Assembly (NCBI GenBank): GCA_019237595.1 | Contig: JAFAGU010000362.1 | Location: 1-22,986 of the forward strand | Length of the DNA: 22,986 nucleotides | Direction of reading: 5' to 3' | From: Betaproteobacteria bacterium | GTDB taxonomy: Bacteria > Pseudomonadota > Gammaproteobacteria > Burkholderiales > SG8-39 | Shown: positions 1 through 6,714 of the stretch, in pieces | How positions within the stretch are numbered: the first letter of the stretch is position 1 | How the letters are laid out: each line of letters starts with the position of its first letter | Position numbers and translations under genes: made by a program | The notes under the pieces: generated by a model | What the model was told of the DNA's origin: nothing | Database searches by the model: none | Seen by the model: only the letters and a program-made list of their open reading frames with translations

Positions 1-753
1 CGCATCCATGCTCCCCGACGCTTCCGAGCGCCAGTCGAGCGCGCCGCCGGTCGCGCCGGCCGGCGGCACCATGACGAAGGCGATGACGAGCGCCGCCGGC
101 GCGGAAAGGACGGAAGCGATGAGGAGATGCGCCGTCGCTTCCGGCAGCACCGGGCCCAGGATGGCGGCATAGAGGAAGAGCACCGTCCCGGCAATAGACG
201 CCATGCCGCCGACCATGATGGCGAAGAGCTCGCCGCGCGAAACGACGTCCAGGTAGGGCTTCACGAAGAGCGGCGCCTCGACCATGCCGACGAAGATGTT
301 CGCCGCCGTGGAAAGCCCGACGACGCCGCCGACGCCCATGATGCGCTCGAGGAGAAGCGACAGGCCTTTCACGATGGCCGGCAGCACCCGCCAGTAGAAG
401 AGGAGCGCCGAAAGCGCGCTGATCACGAGCACGAGCGGCAGCGCGCGGAACGCGAGCACGAAGGTCGCCGAGGCGTCCGTGACCGCGAACGGCGCCTTGC
501 CGCCGCCGAGATAGCCGAAGACGAGGCTCGTGCCGGCCTGCGTCGCGGCCTCGAGCGCCGAGAGCGCGTCGTTCACCCTCATGAAGGCGCCCTTGATGGG
601 CGGGACCTTGAGGAAGAGCGCCGCGAGCGCGATGAGGAGCGCAAGCCCCGAAATTACGGCGCGCCAGGGGACACGGCGGCGATCTTCGCCCAGCATCCAC
701 GCGAGCGCCACGAGGCCGCCGATTCCCGCGGCGGCATGGAGCAGGTCGGCCAT
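1..753 (-). CDS. CNT-family nucleoside transporter (NupC-like), 3' end beyond window
   Basis: Inner-membrane concentrative nucleoside transporter, expected to import nucleosides with protons. The visible 251 codons start at ATG 753 and run off the left edge, so the C-terminal part is missing (the family is about 400 residues). The translation shows alternating hydrophobic segments, the stretch FVFGYLGGGKAPF near residue 78, then NIFVGMVEAPLFVKPYL and the GGMASIAGTVLFLYA block, which match the conserved core of the CNT/NupC family. The gene lies 14 bp downstream of pyrF on the same strand, so it is probably the last or a late gene of a yihY-pyrF-nupC operon. A pyrimidine biosynthesis gene beside a nucleoside importer makes a sensible pyrimidine supply pair. 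Family assignment is firm; substrate preference is not readable from the fragment. Confidence 0.85.
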   Translation of the reverse strand, partial: MADLLHAAAGIGGLVALAWMLGEDRRRVPWRAVISGLALLIALAALFLKVPPIKGAFMRVNDALSALEAATQAGTSLVFGYLGGGKAPFAVTDASATFVLAFRALPLVLVISALSALLFYWRVLPAIVKGLSLLLERIMGVGGVVGLSTAANIFVGMVEAPLFVKPYLDVVSRGELFAIMVGGMASIAGTVLFLYAAILGPVLPEATAHLLIASVLSAPAALVIAFVMVPPAGATGGALDWRSEASGSMDA

Positions 754-767
754 TTCGGCAGTCCCGC

Positions 768-1466
768 CTACGCGAGCGCTTTGGCGATCGACGCTTGCAG
801 CGCGAGCGCCGCGGCCCTCGGGTCGGCGGCGTCGCGGATGGGGCGCCCGACGACGATGTAGTCGGCGCCGGCGCGAAACGCCTCCTCCACGCCCATCGTG
901 CGCTTCTGGTCGCCCTTCGCCGCGCTCGCCGGCCGGATGCCGGGCGTAACGACGAGCAGGCGCGATCCGAAGCGCTGCTTGAGGCGCGCCGCCTCGTGCG
1001 GCGAGGAAATGACGCCGTCGCAGCCGGACTCGAGCGTGGCGCGCGCGCGCGCCTCGACGAGCTCATCGAGCGGCTTCGTCGCGCCCATCTCCTCGAGATC
1101 GGACTGGTCGAAGCTCGTGAGCACCGTCACGCCGAGGATCTTCATCGCGCCCTTCTCCGCCGCCGCGGCGCGGAGCACCGAGGAATGCGCGTGCACGGTG
1201 AGGAACGACGCGCCGGAGCGGCTCACGTTCGCCGTCGCCCGCCGGACGGTCTCCGGGATGTCGAAGAGCTTCAGGTCGGCGAAGACCTTGTTGCCGCGAT
1301 CCGCGAGCCAGCGCACGAGCGGGAAGTAGCCTTCGGTCGAGAAGAGCTCGAGGCCGACCTTGTAGAAGCGCACGGAATCACCGAGCGCCTCGACGAGCGA
1401 GCGCGCCTCCGCTGCGCTGGGCAAATCGAGGGCGACGATGAGGCGCTCGGCGGCCGGAATGTTCAT
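768..1466 (-). CDS. pyrF: Orotidine 5'-phosphate decarboxylase
   Basis: Cytosolic enzyme that decarboxylates OMP to UMP, the last step of de novo UMP synthesis. It has 232 residues, the normal length for the class I bacterial form. Visible active-site features are ALD near residue 13, FYKVGLELF with K36, the catalytic FADLKLFDIPETV block (D64, K66, D69), and the phosphate-binding TPGIRP (174-179) and VVGRPI (205-210). The start ATG overlaps the stop of the upstream yihY-like gene as ATGA (1466-1463), which implies translational coupling. The nucleoside transporter follows after 14 bp. Confidence 0.97.
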   Translation of the reverse strand: MNIPAAERLIVALDLPSAAEARSLVEALGDSVRFYKVGLELFSTEGYFPLVRWLADRGNKVFADLKLFDIPETVRRATANVSRSGASFLTVHAHSSVLRAAAAEKGAMKILGVTVLTSFDQSDLEEMGATKPLDELVEARARATLESGCDGVISSPHEAARLKQRFGSRLLVVTPGIRPASAAKGDQKRTMGVEEAFRAGADYIVVGRPIRDAADPRAAALALQASIAKALA

Positions 1467-2365
1467 GCGGGACGCCTTTCCCGCGCGAGCGGCTCGCCGC
1501 GCTCGTCGAAACGGCCGTGCCGGAAGGCGCCCAGCATGGCAGTGAAGGCCGCGCCCACCAGCGCGATGAGCCACGAGAGGTACAGCCAGACGAGGAAGAG
1601 CAGCACCGTCGCGAACGTGCCGTAGATGATCGTGTAGGTGGGGAAGCGGCTCACGTAGAGCGCGAAGCCGCGCTTCGCGAGCTCGAAGACGGCACCGGCG
1701 ACGAAGGCGCCTGTGGCCGCGTGCGCGAGGGGCACGCGGCGGTTCGGCACCAGGAGATACACGAGCGAGAGCGCCGCCCAGGTGAGGACGAAGGGCGTGA
1801 AGCGCAGCACGAGCTCCGCGAGCCAGTCGAGCTGCAGCATGCCGAGCGAGCTCACGACGAGCGCGGAAGTCATGGAGAGGCTCCCGCCGATGAGCGCGGG
1901 GCCGAGCGTGAGCACCGCCCAGTACGTGGCCAGGCGCTGCATGAGCGGGCGCTTGCGCTCGACGCGGAAGATCCGGTTCATCACGTCGTCGATGGTGAGC
2001 ATGAGCATCACCGCCGTGACGGCAAGCGCGCCGAGCCCGATGGCGGTGAGCTGCCGGGCGCGCTCGGAGAAGTCCGAGAGCTGCTCGACGAACTGGTCGA
2101 TGCCCGCGGTATCGGGCAGGAAGTGGCCGATGATGTAGTCCTGGAGCGCGCTCACCGCGCGGTCGAAGACCGGAAACGCGCTCGCCAGGGCGAGGGCCAC
2201 GGTCGCAAGCGGCACCGCGGCGAGGAGCGTGGTGTAGGTGAGGCTCCCGGCGGTTTGCGTCAACCGGTCGTCGAAGACCCGGCGCCCGAGCGCGAGGGAA
2301 AAGCCGAAGAGGTCGTGCCAGGCCTGGCGAAGATTCTCGCGCGTCTCGCGGGCGCTCTTCAGCAT
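1463..2365 (-). CDS. YihY/BrkB-family inner membrane protein
   Basis: Integral membrane protein of the YihY/virulence factor BrkB family (formerly mis-assigned as RNase BN). Its molecular function is unsettled. The translation has about 300 residues with the family N-terminal pattern DRLTQTAGSLTYTTLLAAVPL, then about six hydrophobic segments, the TYTIIYGTFATVLLFLVWLY block and a charged Arg/Glu-rich cytosolic tail. I chose ATG 2365 because the reading frame upstream runs into the divergent wrbA region and because homologues start shortly before the DDRLTQTAGSL element. Only 10 bp separate this start from the divergent wrbA start. It is the first gene of the operon with pyrF and the nucleoside transporter. 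Confidence 0.9.
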   Translation of the reverse strand: MLKSARETRENLRQAWHDLFGFSLALGRRVFDDRLTQTAGSLTYTTLLAAVPLATVALALASAFPVFDRAVSALQDYIIGHFLPDTAGIDQFVEQLSDFSERARQLTAIGLGALAVTAVMLMLTIDDVMNRIFRVERKRPLMQRLATYWAVLTLGPALIGGSLSMTSALVVSSLGMLQLDWLAELVLRFTPFVLTWAALSLVYLLVPNRRVPLAHAATGAFVAGAVFELAKRGFALYVSRFPTYTIIYGTFATVLLFLVWLYLSWLIALVGAAFTAMLGAFRHGRFDERGEPLARERRPA

Positions 2366-2373
2366 TATTGATC

Positions 2374-2382
2374 TTATGATAA
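2374..2382. promoter_or_regulatory. Possible bidirectional -10 element between yihY-like gene and wrbA
   Basis: The near-palindrome TTATGATAA sits in a short AT-rich patch. It gives TATGAT on the plus strand (2375-2380) and TATCAT on the minus strand (2381-2376), each five of six to the sigma70 -10 consensus. Start sites would fall about 7 nt downstream, at the wrbA GTG 2388 and just before the yihY ATG 2365. I see no convincing -35 hexamer on either side, so this is tentative. Confidence 0.35.
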
Positions 2383-2981
2383 CCGACGTGGCGCGCATCC
2401 TCGTCCTCTACTACAGCATCGGCGGGTCCGTGCGGCGCATGGCGGAGCTCATTGCCGAAGGCGCAGAGCGCGCGCCCGGCGCGCAGGCCGTGCTGCGCAC
2501 GGTGCCCAGGGTCTCGCCCTCGACCGAGAAGGCCGCCCCCGCCGTTCCGGAAAGCGGCGCGCCCTACGCGGAGCTCGCCGACCTCGAGTCGTGCGCCGCG
2601 CTCGCCCTCGGCAGCCCCACGCGCTTCGGCAACATGGCGGCGCCGCTCAAGCATTTCCTCGACGGCACGGGGCTCCTCTGGCAGCGCGGCGCGCTTGCGG
2701 GAAAGCCCGCCTGCGTCTTCACCTCGACCGCGAGCCTGCATGGCGGCCAGGAGACGACGCTCGTCTCGATGATGCTTCCGCTCCTTCACCACGGCATGGT
2801 GGTGATGGGCCTGCCCTATACGCATGCCGAGCTGAACGCCACGCGGGCAGGCGGCACGCCGTACGGGCCGAGCCACTTCGCCGGCGTGGCGGACGACCTG
2901 CCGATCGACGAGCACGAGCGAGCGCTCTGCATCGCGCAGGGCCGGCGCCTCGCCGAGCTCGCGCTCAAGCTTGCGCGCTAG
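2376..2981 (+). CDS. wrbA: WrbA-type NAD(P)H:quinone oxidoreductase (flavodoxin fold)
   Basis: FMN-dependent quinone reductase of the WrbA family, a cytosolic tetrameric flavoprotein that carries out two-electron quinone reduction and so avoids semiquinone stress. It has 201 residues from ATG 2376. Features are the N-terminal ARILVLYYSIGGSV (beta-1 plus the FMN phosphate loop), GSPTRFGNMAAPLKHFLDGT (the WrbA signature) and FTSTASLHGGQETTL (isoalloxazine loop). GTG 2388 is an alternative start that gives the usual short N-terminus beginning directly at ARILVLYY, and it fits a leaderless transcript from the -10-like TATGAT. No clear Shine-Dalgarno sequence precedes either start. The DUF2069 gene overlaps its 3' end by 11 bp. 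Confidence 0.92.
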   Translation: MITDVARILVLYYSIGGSVRRMAELIAEGAERAPGAQAVLRTVPRVSPSTEKAAPAVPESGAPYAELADLESCAALALGSPTRFGNMAAPLKHFLDGTGLLWQRGALAGKPACVFTSTASLHGGQETTLVSMMLPLLHHGMVVMGLPYTHAELNATRAGGTPYGPSHFAGVADDLPIDEHERALCIAQGRRLAELALKLAR

Positions 2982-3309
2982 CGCAGCCCTCCGGCTCTCG
3001 GCGAGCGCGTTCCTCGTCCTGCTGCTCTTCCTTTGCCTGGCCTGGGAGCTCTGGCTCGCGCCGCTGCGGCCCGGCGGCTCCTATGCGGCGCTCAAGGCCT
3101 TGCCGCTCGCCATCGCGCTGCCCGGCATCCTGGCCGGACGGCGCTACACCTACCAATGGACGAGCATGCTCGCCTTCGCCTACTTCGCCGAGGGGGCGAT
3201 GCGAAGCTGGAGCGATGCGGGCGCATCGCGCGCCTGCGCCGCCGCCGAAGTCGGGCTGAGTCTTGCCTTCGCGGTCGCCGCGATCGGCTTCGTGCGTACT
3301 GGACGCTAG
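2971..3309 (+). CDS. DUF2069 small membrane protein
   Basis: Predicted inner-membrane protein of 112 residues with about four hydrophobic helices: near 8-27, 43-55, a short one near 63-73 and 92-108. The pattern of a TM helix followed by WELWLAPLRPGGSYAALKALPLAIALPGI and YTYQWTSMLAFAYFAEG is typical of the DUF2069 family, whose function is unknown. The chosen start is TTG 2971, which overlaps the end of wrbA by 11 bp, so it is probably translated from the same mRNA. Its TAG stop interlocks with the stop of the convergent CitE-like gene in the shared tetranucleotide CTAG (3306-3309). A wrbA-DUF2069 pairing is common in Betaproteobacteria, from memory. Confidence 0.85.
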   Translation: MRASAALRLSASAFLVLLLFLCLAWELWLAPLRPGGSYAALKALPLAIALPGILAGRRYTYQWTSMLAFAYFAEGAMRSWSDAGASRACAAAEVGLSLAFAVAAIGFVRTGR

Positions 3310-4121
3310 CGCGCCAGCAGCCGCTTCGCAGCGGCGTAGATCGGGACTTCCACCATCAGGCCGTCGACCTTCACGCGCTCCTTCCCCCGCGCCCGCGCTT
3401 TTTCGAACGCGTCGACGATCCGGCGCGCGTGGGCCCGGTCTTTTTGCGAGACACCGAGGACGCGGTTGATGGCACGGGCGTGCGACGGATCGACGAGGCT
3501 CTTCATGCGATAGCCGAGCCGCTTGGCATAGCGGGCGTCCGCGGCGGCGCCCTTCGCATCGCTAAACGTATACGGGGCATCGATCGCTTCCACGCCGGCC
3601 GCGCGGCATTCGACCAGGAACCTGGAGCGAACGTACGCGAGCTCTTCGCCGGAGCGCGTGCGCGAGGTGCCGAGGTCCGCGACCATGTCCTCGCTCGCCA
3701 CGAGGAGTGCGCTCACCTTGCGGCTCGCACGCCCGATTTCGTAGGCGCGGCGCAGGCCCGCCGCCGACTCGACGTTGGGCACGAGCTCGAAGGCCCCGCG
3801 GGTCGCCTGCTCGAGCGCGACCACCTTCTCGGGTGCATCGACCTTCGACATCATGACGATGTCGGGCTTCGCCGGAAGGACGGCGGCCAGATCCGCCCGA
3901 CCGTCGCCCTCGAGGGGGTTGACGCGCACCGCGACGAGCGCTCCCGCCTTTCGCCAAGCCGCGAAGGCCTGCGCCGCCATCACGCGCGCCTTCGGCCTGA
4001 GCGCAGGCGGAGTGAAATCCTCGAGCTCGAGGACGACGACGTCGGCGCCGGATTTCGCCGCCGCCGCATGCGCGGCCGGGTCGGCGCCCGCGACGAAGAG
4101 CCAGGAGCGGCGGCGATTCAC
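3306..4121 (-). CDS. CitE-like HpcH/HpaI-family acyl-CoA lyase
   Basis: TIM-barrel lyase of the HpcH/HpaI aldolase/citrate lyase family, 271 residues, most like the CitE/malyl-CoA lyase branch that cleaves or forms 3-hydroxyacyl-CoA or citryl/malyl-CoA thioesters. Family elements are SWLFVAGADP (6-15), LELEDFTPPALRPKAR (31-46), RVNPLEG (66-72), PNVESAAGL with E118 as probable Mg ligand, and ASEDMVADLG with D145 as the second ligand. The usual C-terminal GK..IHP segment reads MKSLVDPSH here, with Asp at 211 where the family normally has His, so the substrate may differ. The start is GTG 4121, overlapping the leuA stop as GTGA, which implies coupled translation with leuA. The exact reaction cannot be assigned from sequence alone. 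Confidence 0.85.
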   Translation of the reverse strand: MNRRRSWLFVAGADPAAHAAAAKSGADVVVLELEDFTPPALRPKARVMAAQAFAAWRKAGALVAVRVNPLEGDGRADLAAVLPAKPDIVMMSKVDAPEKVVALEQATRGAFELVPNVESAAGLRRAYEIGRASRKVSALLVASEDMVADLGTSRTRSGEELAYVRSRFLVECRAAGVEAIDAPYTFSDAKGAAADARYAKRLGYRMKSLVDPSHARAINRVLGVSQKDRAHARRIVDAFEKARARGKERVKVDGLMVEVPIYAAAKRLLAR

Positions 4122-5689
4122 GCTTTCCCGTATTGGGGATTCACGCGCTCCATCTTGCTCGCGAGCTTGTTCAGCGCGGAGAGGTACGCCTTCGCGGAGG
4201 CGACGATGATGTCGGTGTCGGCGCCCACGCCGTTCACGATCCGGCCGCCCTTGGAGAGCCGCACCGTCACCTCGCCCTGCGATTCCGTGCCGGTGGTCAC
4301 CGCGTTCACCGAGAAGAGCAGCAGCTCCGCGCCGCTCTTCGCGACCGACTCGATCGCCTTGAACGTCGCATCCACGGGGCCGTCGCCGTTGGCCTCGGTT
4401 TTGCGTTCCGTCTGGTTTTCCTTCAGGACCAGCACGGCTTTCGGCTTCTCTCCCGTTCCACTCTCCTGGTGGAGCGTCACCAGGCGCCAGTGCTCCTCTT
4501 CCGAGATGCCCGCTTCCTGCGCGACGAGCGCCTGGAGGTCCTCGTCGAAGATCTCCGCCTTCTTGTCCGCGAGATCCTTGAAGCGCTGGAACGCCTTGTT
4601 GTAGCCGTCTTCGCTGTCGAGCTCGATGCCGAGCTCCTTCAGGCGCTGCTTGAAGGCGCTCCGGCCGGAGAGCTTGCCGAGCACGATCTTGTTGGCGCTC
4701 CAGCCCACATCCTCGGCGGTCATGATCTCGTAGGTCTCTCGCGCCTTGAGCACGCCGTCCTGGTGGATGCCGGAAGCGTGCGCGAAGGCGTTCGCGCCGA
4801 CCACGGCCTTGTTCGGCTGCACGACGAATCCGGTGATCTGCGACACGAGGCGCGAAGTCGGCACGATGTGCCTCGTGTCGATTCCGGTCTCCAGGCCGAA
4901 GAAGTCTCTTCTCGTTCGCACGGCCATGACCACTTCCTCGAGGGACGTGTTGCCCGCGCGCTCGCCGAGCCCGTTGATGGTGCACTCGATCTGCCGGGCG
5001 CCGCCGATCTTCACCGCGGCGAGCGAGTTCGCCACCGCCATGCCAAGGTCGTTATGGCAGTGCACGGACCAGACCGCCTTGTCCGAATTTGGAATTTTGG
5101 TTTTAAGAGTTTTCAAAAACAAACCAAACTGCTCGGGAACGGCGTATCCGACCGTATCCGGGACGTTGATCGTCGTCGCGCCTTCCGCGATCACCGCCTC
5201 GAGCACGCGGCAGAGGAAATCGACGTCCGAGCGGCTGCCGTCCTCGGGCGAGAACTCCACGTCCGGGCAGTGCTTCTTCGCGAAGCGCACCGAGAGCTTC
5301 GCCTGCTCGAGCACCTGCTCCGGGCTCATGCGCAGCTTCTTCTCCATGTGCAACGCGCTCGTCGCAATGAAGGTATGGATTCGCCAAGGCCCCTTCGCTG
5401 CCTTCAGCGCATCGATGCCGCGCTGGATGTCGCGGTCGTTCGCCCGGCACAGCCCCGCGATCGTGGATTCGCGGATGACGCCCGCGATGGCCTGGACCGC
5501 CTCGAAGTCGCCGTTCGAGGAGGCGGGAAAGCCCGCCTCGATCACGTCCACGCGCATGCGCTCGAGCGCGCGCGCGATGCGAAGCTTCTCGTCCTTCGTC
5601 ATCGACGCGCCGGGGCTCTGCTCTCCGTCGCGCATGGTGGTGTCGAAAATGATCAAGCGGTCTTTGGTGCCTTTGGCAGTCGTGCTCAT
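4118..5689 (-). CDS. leuA: 2-isopropylmalate synthase
   Basis: First committed enzyme of leucine synthesis: it condenses acetyl-CoA with 2-ketoisovalerate to give 2-isopropylmalate. It has 523 residues, full length for the leucine-sensitive form. Motifs are FDTTMRDGEQSPG (15-27), the metal-binding HCHND (H210, H212), GLGERAGNTSLEEV (240-253), ASGIHQDG (305-312), LGKLSGR and a C-terminal regulatory domain from about 400 with GPVDATFKAI. The ATG 5689 is preceded by GGGAAGAG, a good ribosome binding site. A promoter and a leucine-rich mini-ORF lie upstream (5891-5778), suggesting leucine-responsive control. Codons for residues about 188-203 are strikingly AT-rich, unlike the rest of the gene, though the protein sequence there looks normal. 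Confidence 0.97.
   Translation of the reverse strand: MSTTAKGTKDRLIIFDTTMRDGEQSPGASMTKDEKLRIARALERMRVDVIEAGFPASSNGDFEAVQAIAGVIRESTIAGLCRANDRDIQRGIDALKAAKGPWRIHTFIATSALHMEKKLRMSPEQVLEQAKLSVRFAKKHCPDVEFSPEDGSRSDVDFLCRVLEAVIAEGATTINVPDTVGYAVPEQFGLFLKTLKTKIPNSDKAVWSVHCHNDLGMAVANSLAAVKIGGARQIECTINGLGERAGNTSLEEVVMAVRTRRDFFGLETGIDTRHIVPTSRLVSQITGFVVQPNKAVVGANAFAHASGIHQDGVLKARETYEIMTAEDVGWSANKIVLGKLSGRSAFKQRLKELGIELDSEDGYNKAFQRFKDLADKKAEIFDEDLQALVAQEAGISEEEHWRLVTLHQESGTGEKPKAVLVLKENQTERKTEANGDGPVDATFKAIESVAKSGAELLLFSVNAVTTGTESQGEVTVRLSKGGRIVNGVGADTDIIVASAKAYLSALNKLASKMERVNPQYGKA
5096..5128 (-). repeat. AT-rich nested inverted repeat inside leuA
   Basis: On the leuA mRNA strand TTTGGTTT (5128-5121) is matched by AAACCAAA (5103-5096), an 8-bp perfect inverted repeat. 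Between the arms GTTTTTGAAAAC (5120-5109) can form a smaller nested hairpin. The surrounding 45 bp (5086-5130) contain only about 11 G/C by my count in a strongly GC-rich gene. What it does, if anything, is unknown. Confidence 0.6.
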
Positions 5690-5727
5690 GGGGCTCTTCC
5701 CTGGTTAGGAACGCACTTTTCCCGTTT

Positions 5728-5744
5728 CCACCCTTTTGGGGCGG
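5728..5744 (-). promoter_or_regulatory. Possible attenuator hairpin in leuA leader
   Basis: CCGCCC (5744-5739), loop CAAAA, GGGTGG (5733-5728) can form a 6-bp RNA hairpin with one G-U pair, 38 nt upstream of the leuA ATG. The same CCGCCC arm can instead pair with GGGCGG (5808-5803) inside the leucine-rich mini-ORF, giving mutually exclusive structures. No U-tract follows, so it is not a recognisable intrinsic terminator. Confidence 0.35.
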
Positions 5745-5777
5745 AGCGGTCGAAGCTCGGATTGTGGGTCGGGGGAT

Positions 5778-5855
5778 TTAGCGCGCGAGGCGCAGCAGCA
5801 GGCCGCCCAGCGCGAGGAGCGCGAGCGAGAGGAGCGAGAGAATGGCCCGTTGCAT
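5778..5855 (-). CDS. Putative leucine-rich leader peptide upstream of leuA
   Basis: A 25-codon ORF from ATG 5855 to TAA 5778. It starts M-Q-R-A-I and then contains 11 leucines in 18 residues (positions 6, 8, 9, 11, 13, 14, 16, 19, 20, 21, 23), including three consecutive CTG codons; all leucine codons are CTC or CTG. It begins 7 nt after a near-consensus -10 box, so the transcript would be leaderless or nearly so, and it has no Shine-Dalgarno sequence. Its place between the leuA promoter and leuA, 88 nt before the leuA ATG, is what is expected of a leucine leader peptide that senses leucyl-tRNA charging. The hydrophobic sequence could alternatively encode a tiny one-helix membrane protein. 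It is not a known family to me; the regulatory role is inference. Confidence 0.55.
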   Translation of the reverse strand: MQRAILSLLSLALLALGGLLLRLAR

Positions 5856-5862
5856 GCCGGCG

Positions 5863-5891
5863 ACTATAGCTTCCCCGGACGGAAATGACAA
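5863..5891 (-). promoter_or_regulatory. Sigma70-type promoter for leuA leader/leuA
   Basis: Reading the minus strand, TTGTCA (5891-5886) and TATAGT (5868-5863) are separated by exactly 17 bp, each one base off consensus. The predicted start is about 5857-5855, at the ATG of the leucine-rich mini-ORF. It lies 23 bp past the stop of the PhyH-family gene, so leuA has its own promoter rather than depending only on read-through from ilvIHC. Confidence 0.75.
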
Positions 5892-5914
5892 GGAAAGCGG
5901 TGGGCGGCGCGGCC

Positions 5915-6712
5915 TCAGTGGCCGACCGCGAAGTCGTTGCGGCCGGTGCGGTCGCGCCCGCGCAGGAGCCAGAGCGGGCGCGTGGCGAACGCGGTCCGCA
6001 CCCCCGTGCCGCCGAGGCTGATGTTGCGCTCGAATACGGAGGTCCCGGGCATGTAGCGAAGGGCGATCCCAGTGCGGCGCTTGCTCGAGGTGTTGCGATC
6101 GGCGCCATGGACCAGGTAGACGTCGTGCATCGACATCTGTCCGGGCTCGAGCTCGAGCGCTACCGCGCTCGACTCGTCGAACGAGTCCTCGCGCGTGCGA
6201 ATGGCGAGCGTCAGGTCTTCGCGGTCCTCGCGCAGGTGGGGGTAGGTCGTGCGGCTCGCGTGCGAGCGCGGGATGACTTTCAGGCAACCGTTCTCGAGCT
6301 TCGATTCCTCGAGCGCCACCCATACCGTGCAGGTGGCGAGCGGACGCATCGGCCAGTAGTGCCCGTCCTGGTGCCAAGGCGTCGCATAGCCTTCTGCGGC
6401 CGGCTTGCAGAAGACGTGCGCGCCCCACAGGATGATGTCGGCCCCGATCGCCGCCTCGACGAGATCGAGGATCTCCGAGTCCATCGCCAGGTCGAGGAAC
6501 TTGCGGCTGCCGCGCACGCCTTCATCGTTGCCGCCCTCGCGCTCGACGTGCGCGCTGACGAGCTTCTCGGGGCGCACGCCGGGATTGTCGGCGATCAGCT
6601 TGTCGAGCGCCGCGGCGAGTTCGCGCACGCGCGCTTCGGGAAGCCGGTAGCGCGGGACGACGTAGCCTTCGCGGTGGTAGTGGGCCGCCTCGTCCGCCGA
6701 AAGCGTGGCCAC
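5915..6712 (-). CDS. PhyH-family Fe(II)/2-oxoglutarate dioxygenase
   Basis: Non-haem iron oxygenase of the phytanoyl-CoA dioxygenase superfamily, 265 residues, expected to hydroxylate a small molecule or acyl substrate using O2 and 2-oxoglutarate. The iron-binding triad is visible as H114 and D116 in TPWHQDGHYWP plus H202 in YLVHGADRN, with R212/R213 probably binding the 2-oxoglutarate carboxylate. NGCLKVIPRSH (141-151) is also typical of the family. The EctD signature is not present, so it is not an ectoine hydroxylase. The start is GTG 6712, with AGGAG (6722-6718) formed by the last codons of pssA 5 nt upstream. It stands between pssA and leuA, which are adjacent in most relatives I recall, so it looks like an inserted gene in the operon. 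Substrate unknown. Confidence 0.85.
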   Translation of the reverse strand: MATLSADEAAHYHREGYVVPRYRLPEARVRELAAALDKLIADNPGVRPEKLVSAHVEREGGNDEGVRGSRKFLDLAMDSEILDLVEAAIGADIILWGAHVFCKPAAEGYATPWHQDGHYWPMRPLATCTVWVALEESKLENGCLKVIPRSHASRTTYPHLREDREDLTLAIRTREDSFDESSAVALELEPGQMSMHDVYLVHGADRNTSSKRRTGIALRYMPGTSVFERNISLGGTGVRTAFATRPLWLLRGRDRTGRNDFAVGH

Positions 6713-6714
6713 GG

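Noticed and set aside
768..2915. Very long open frame on the minus strand through pyrF and antisense to wrbA
   Set aside because: Only its last 232 codons look like a real protein (PyrF). The rest is Arg/Ala/His-rich shadow sequence expected in GC-rich DNA.
5690..5777. Intrinsic terminator in the leuA leader
   Set aside because: A 6-bp hairpin can form, but no U-tract follows, so I list it only as a possible attenuator structure.
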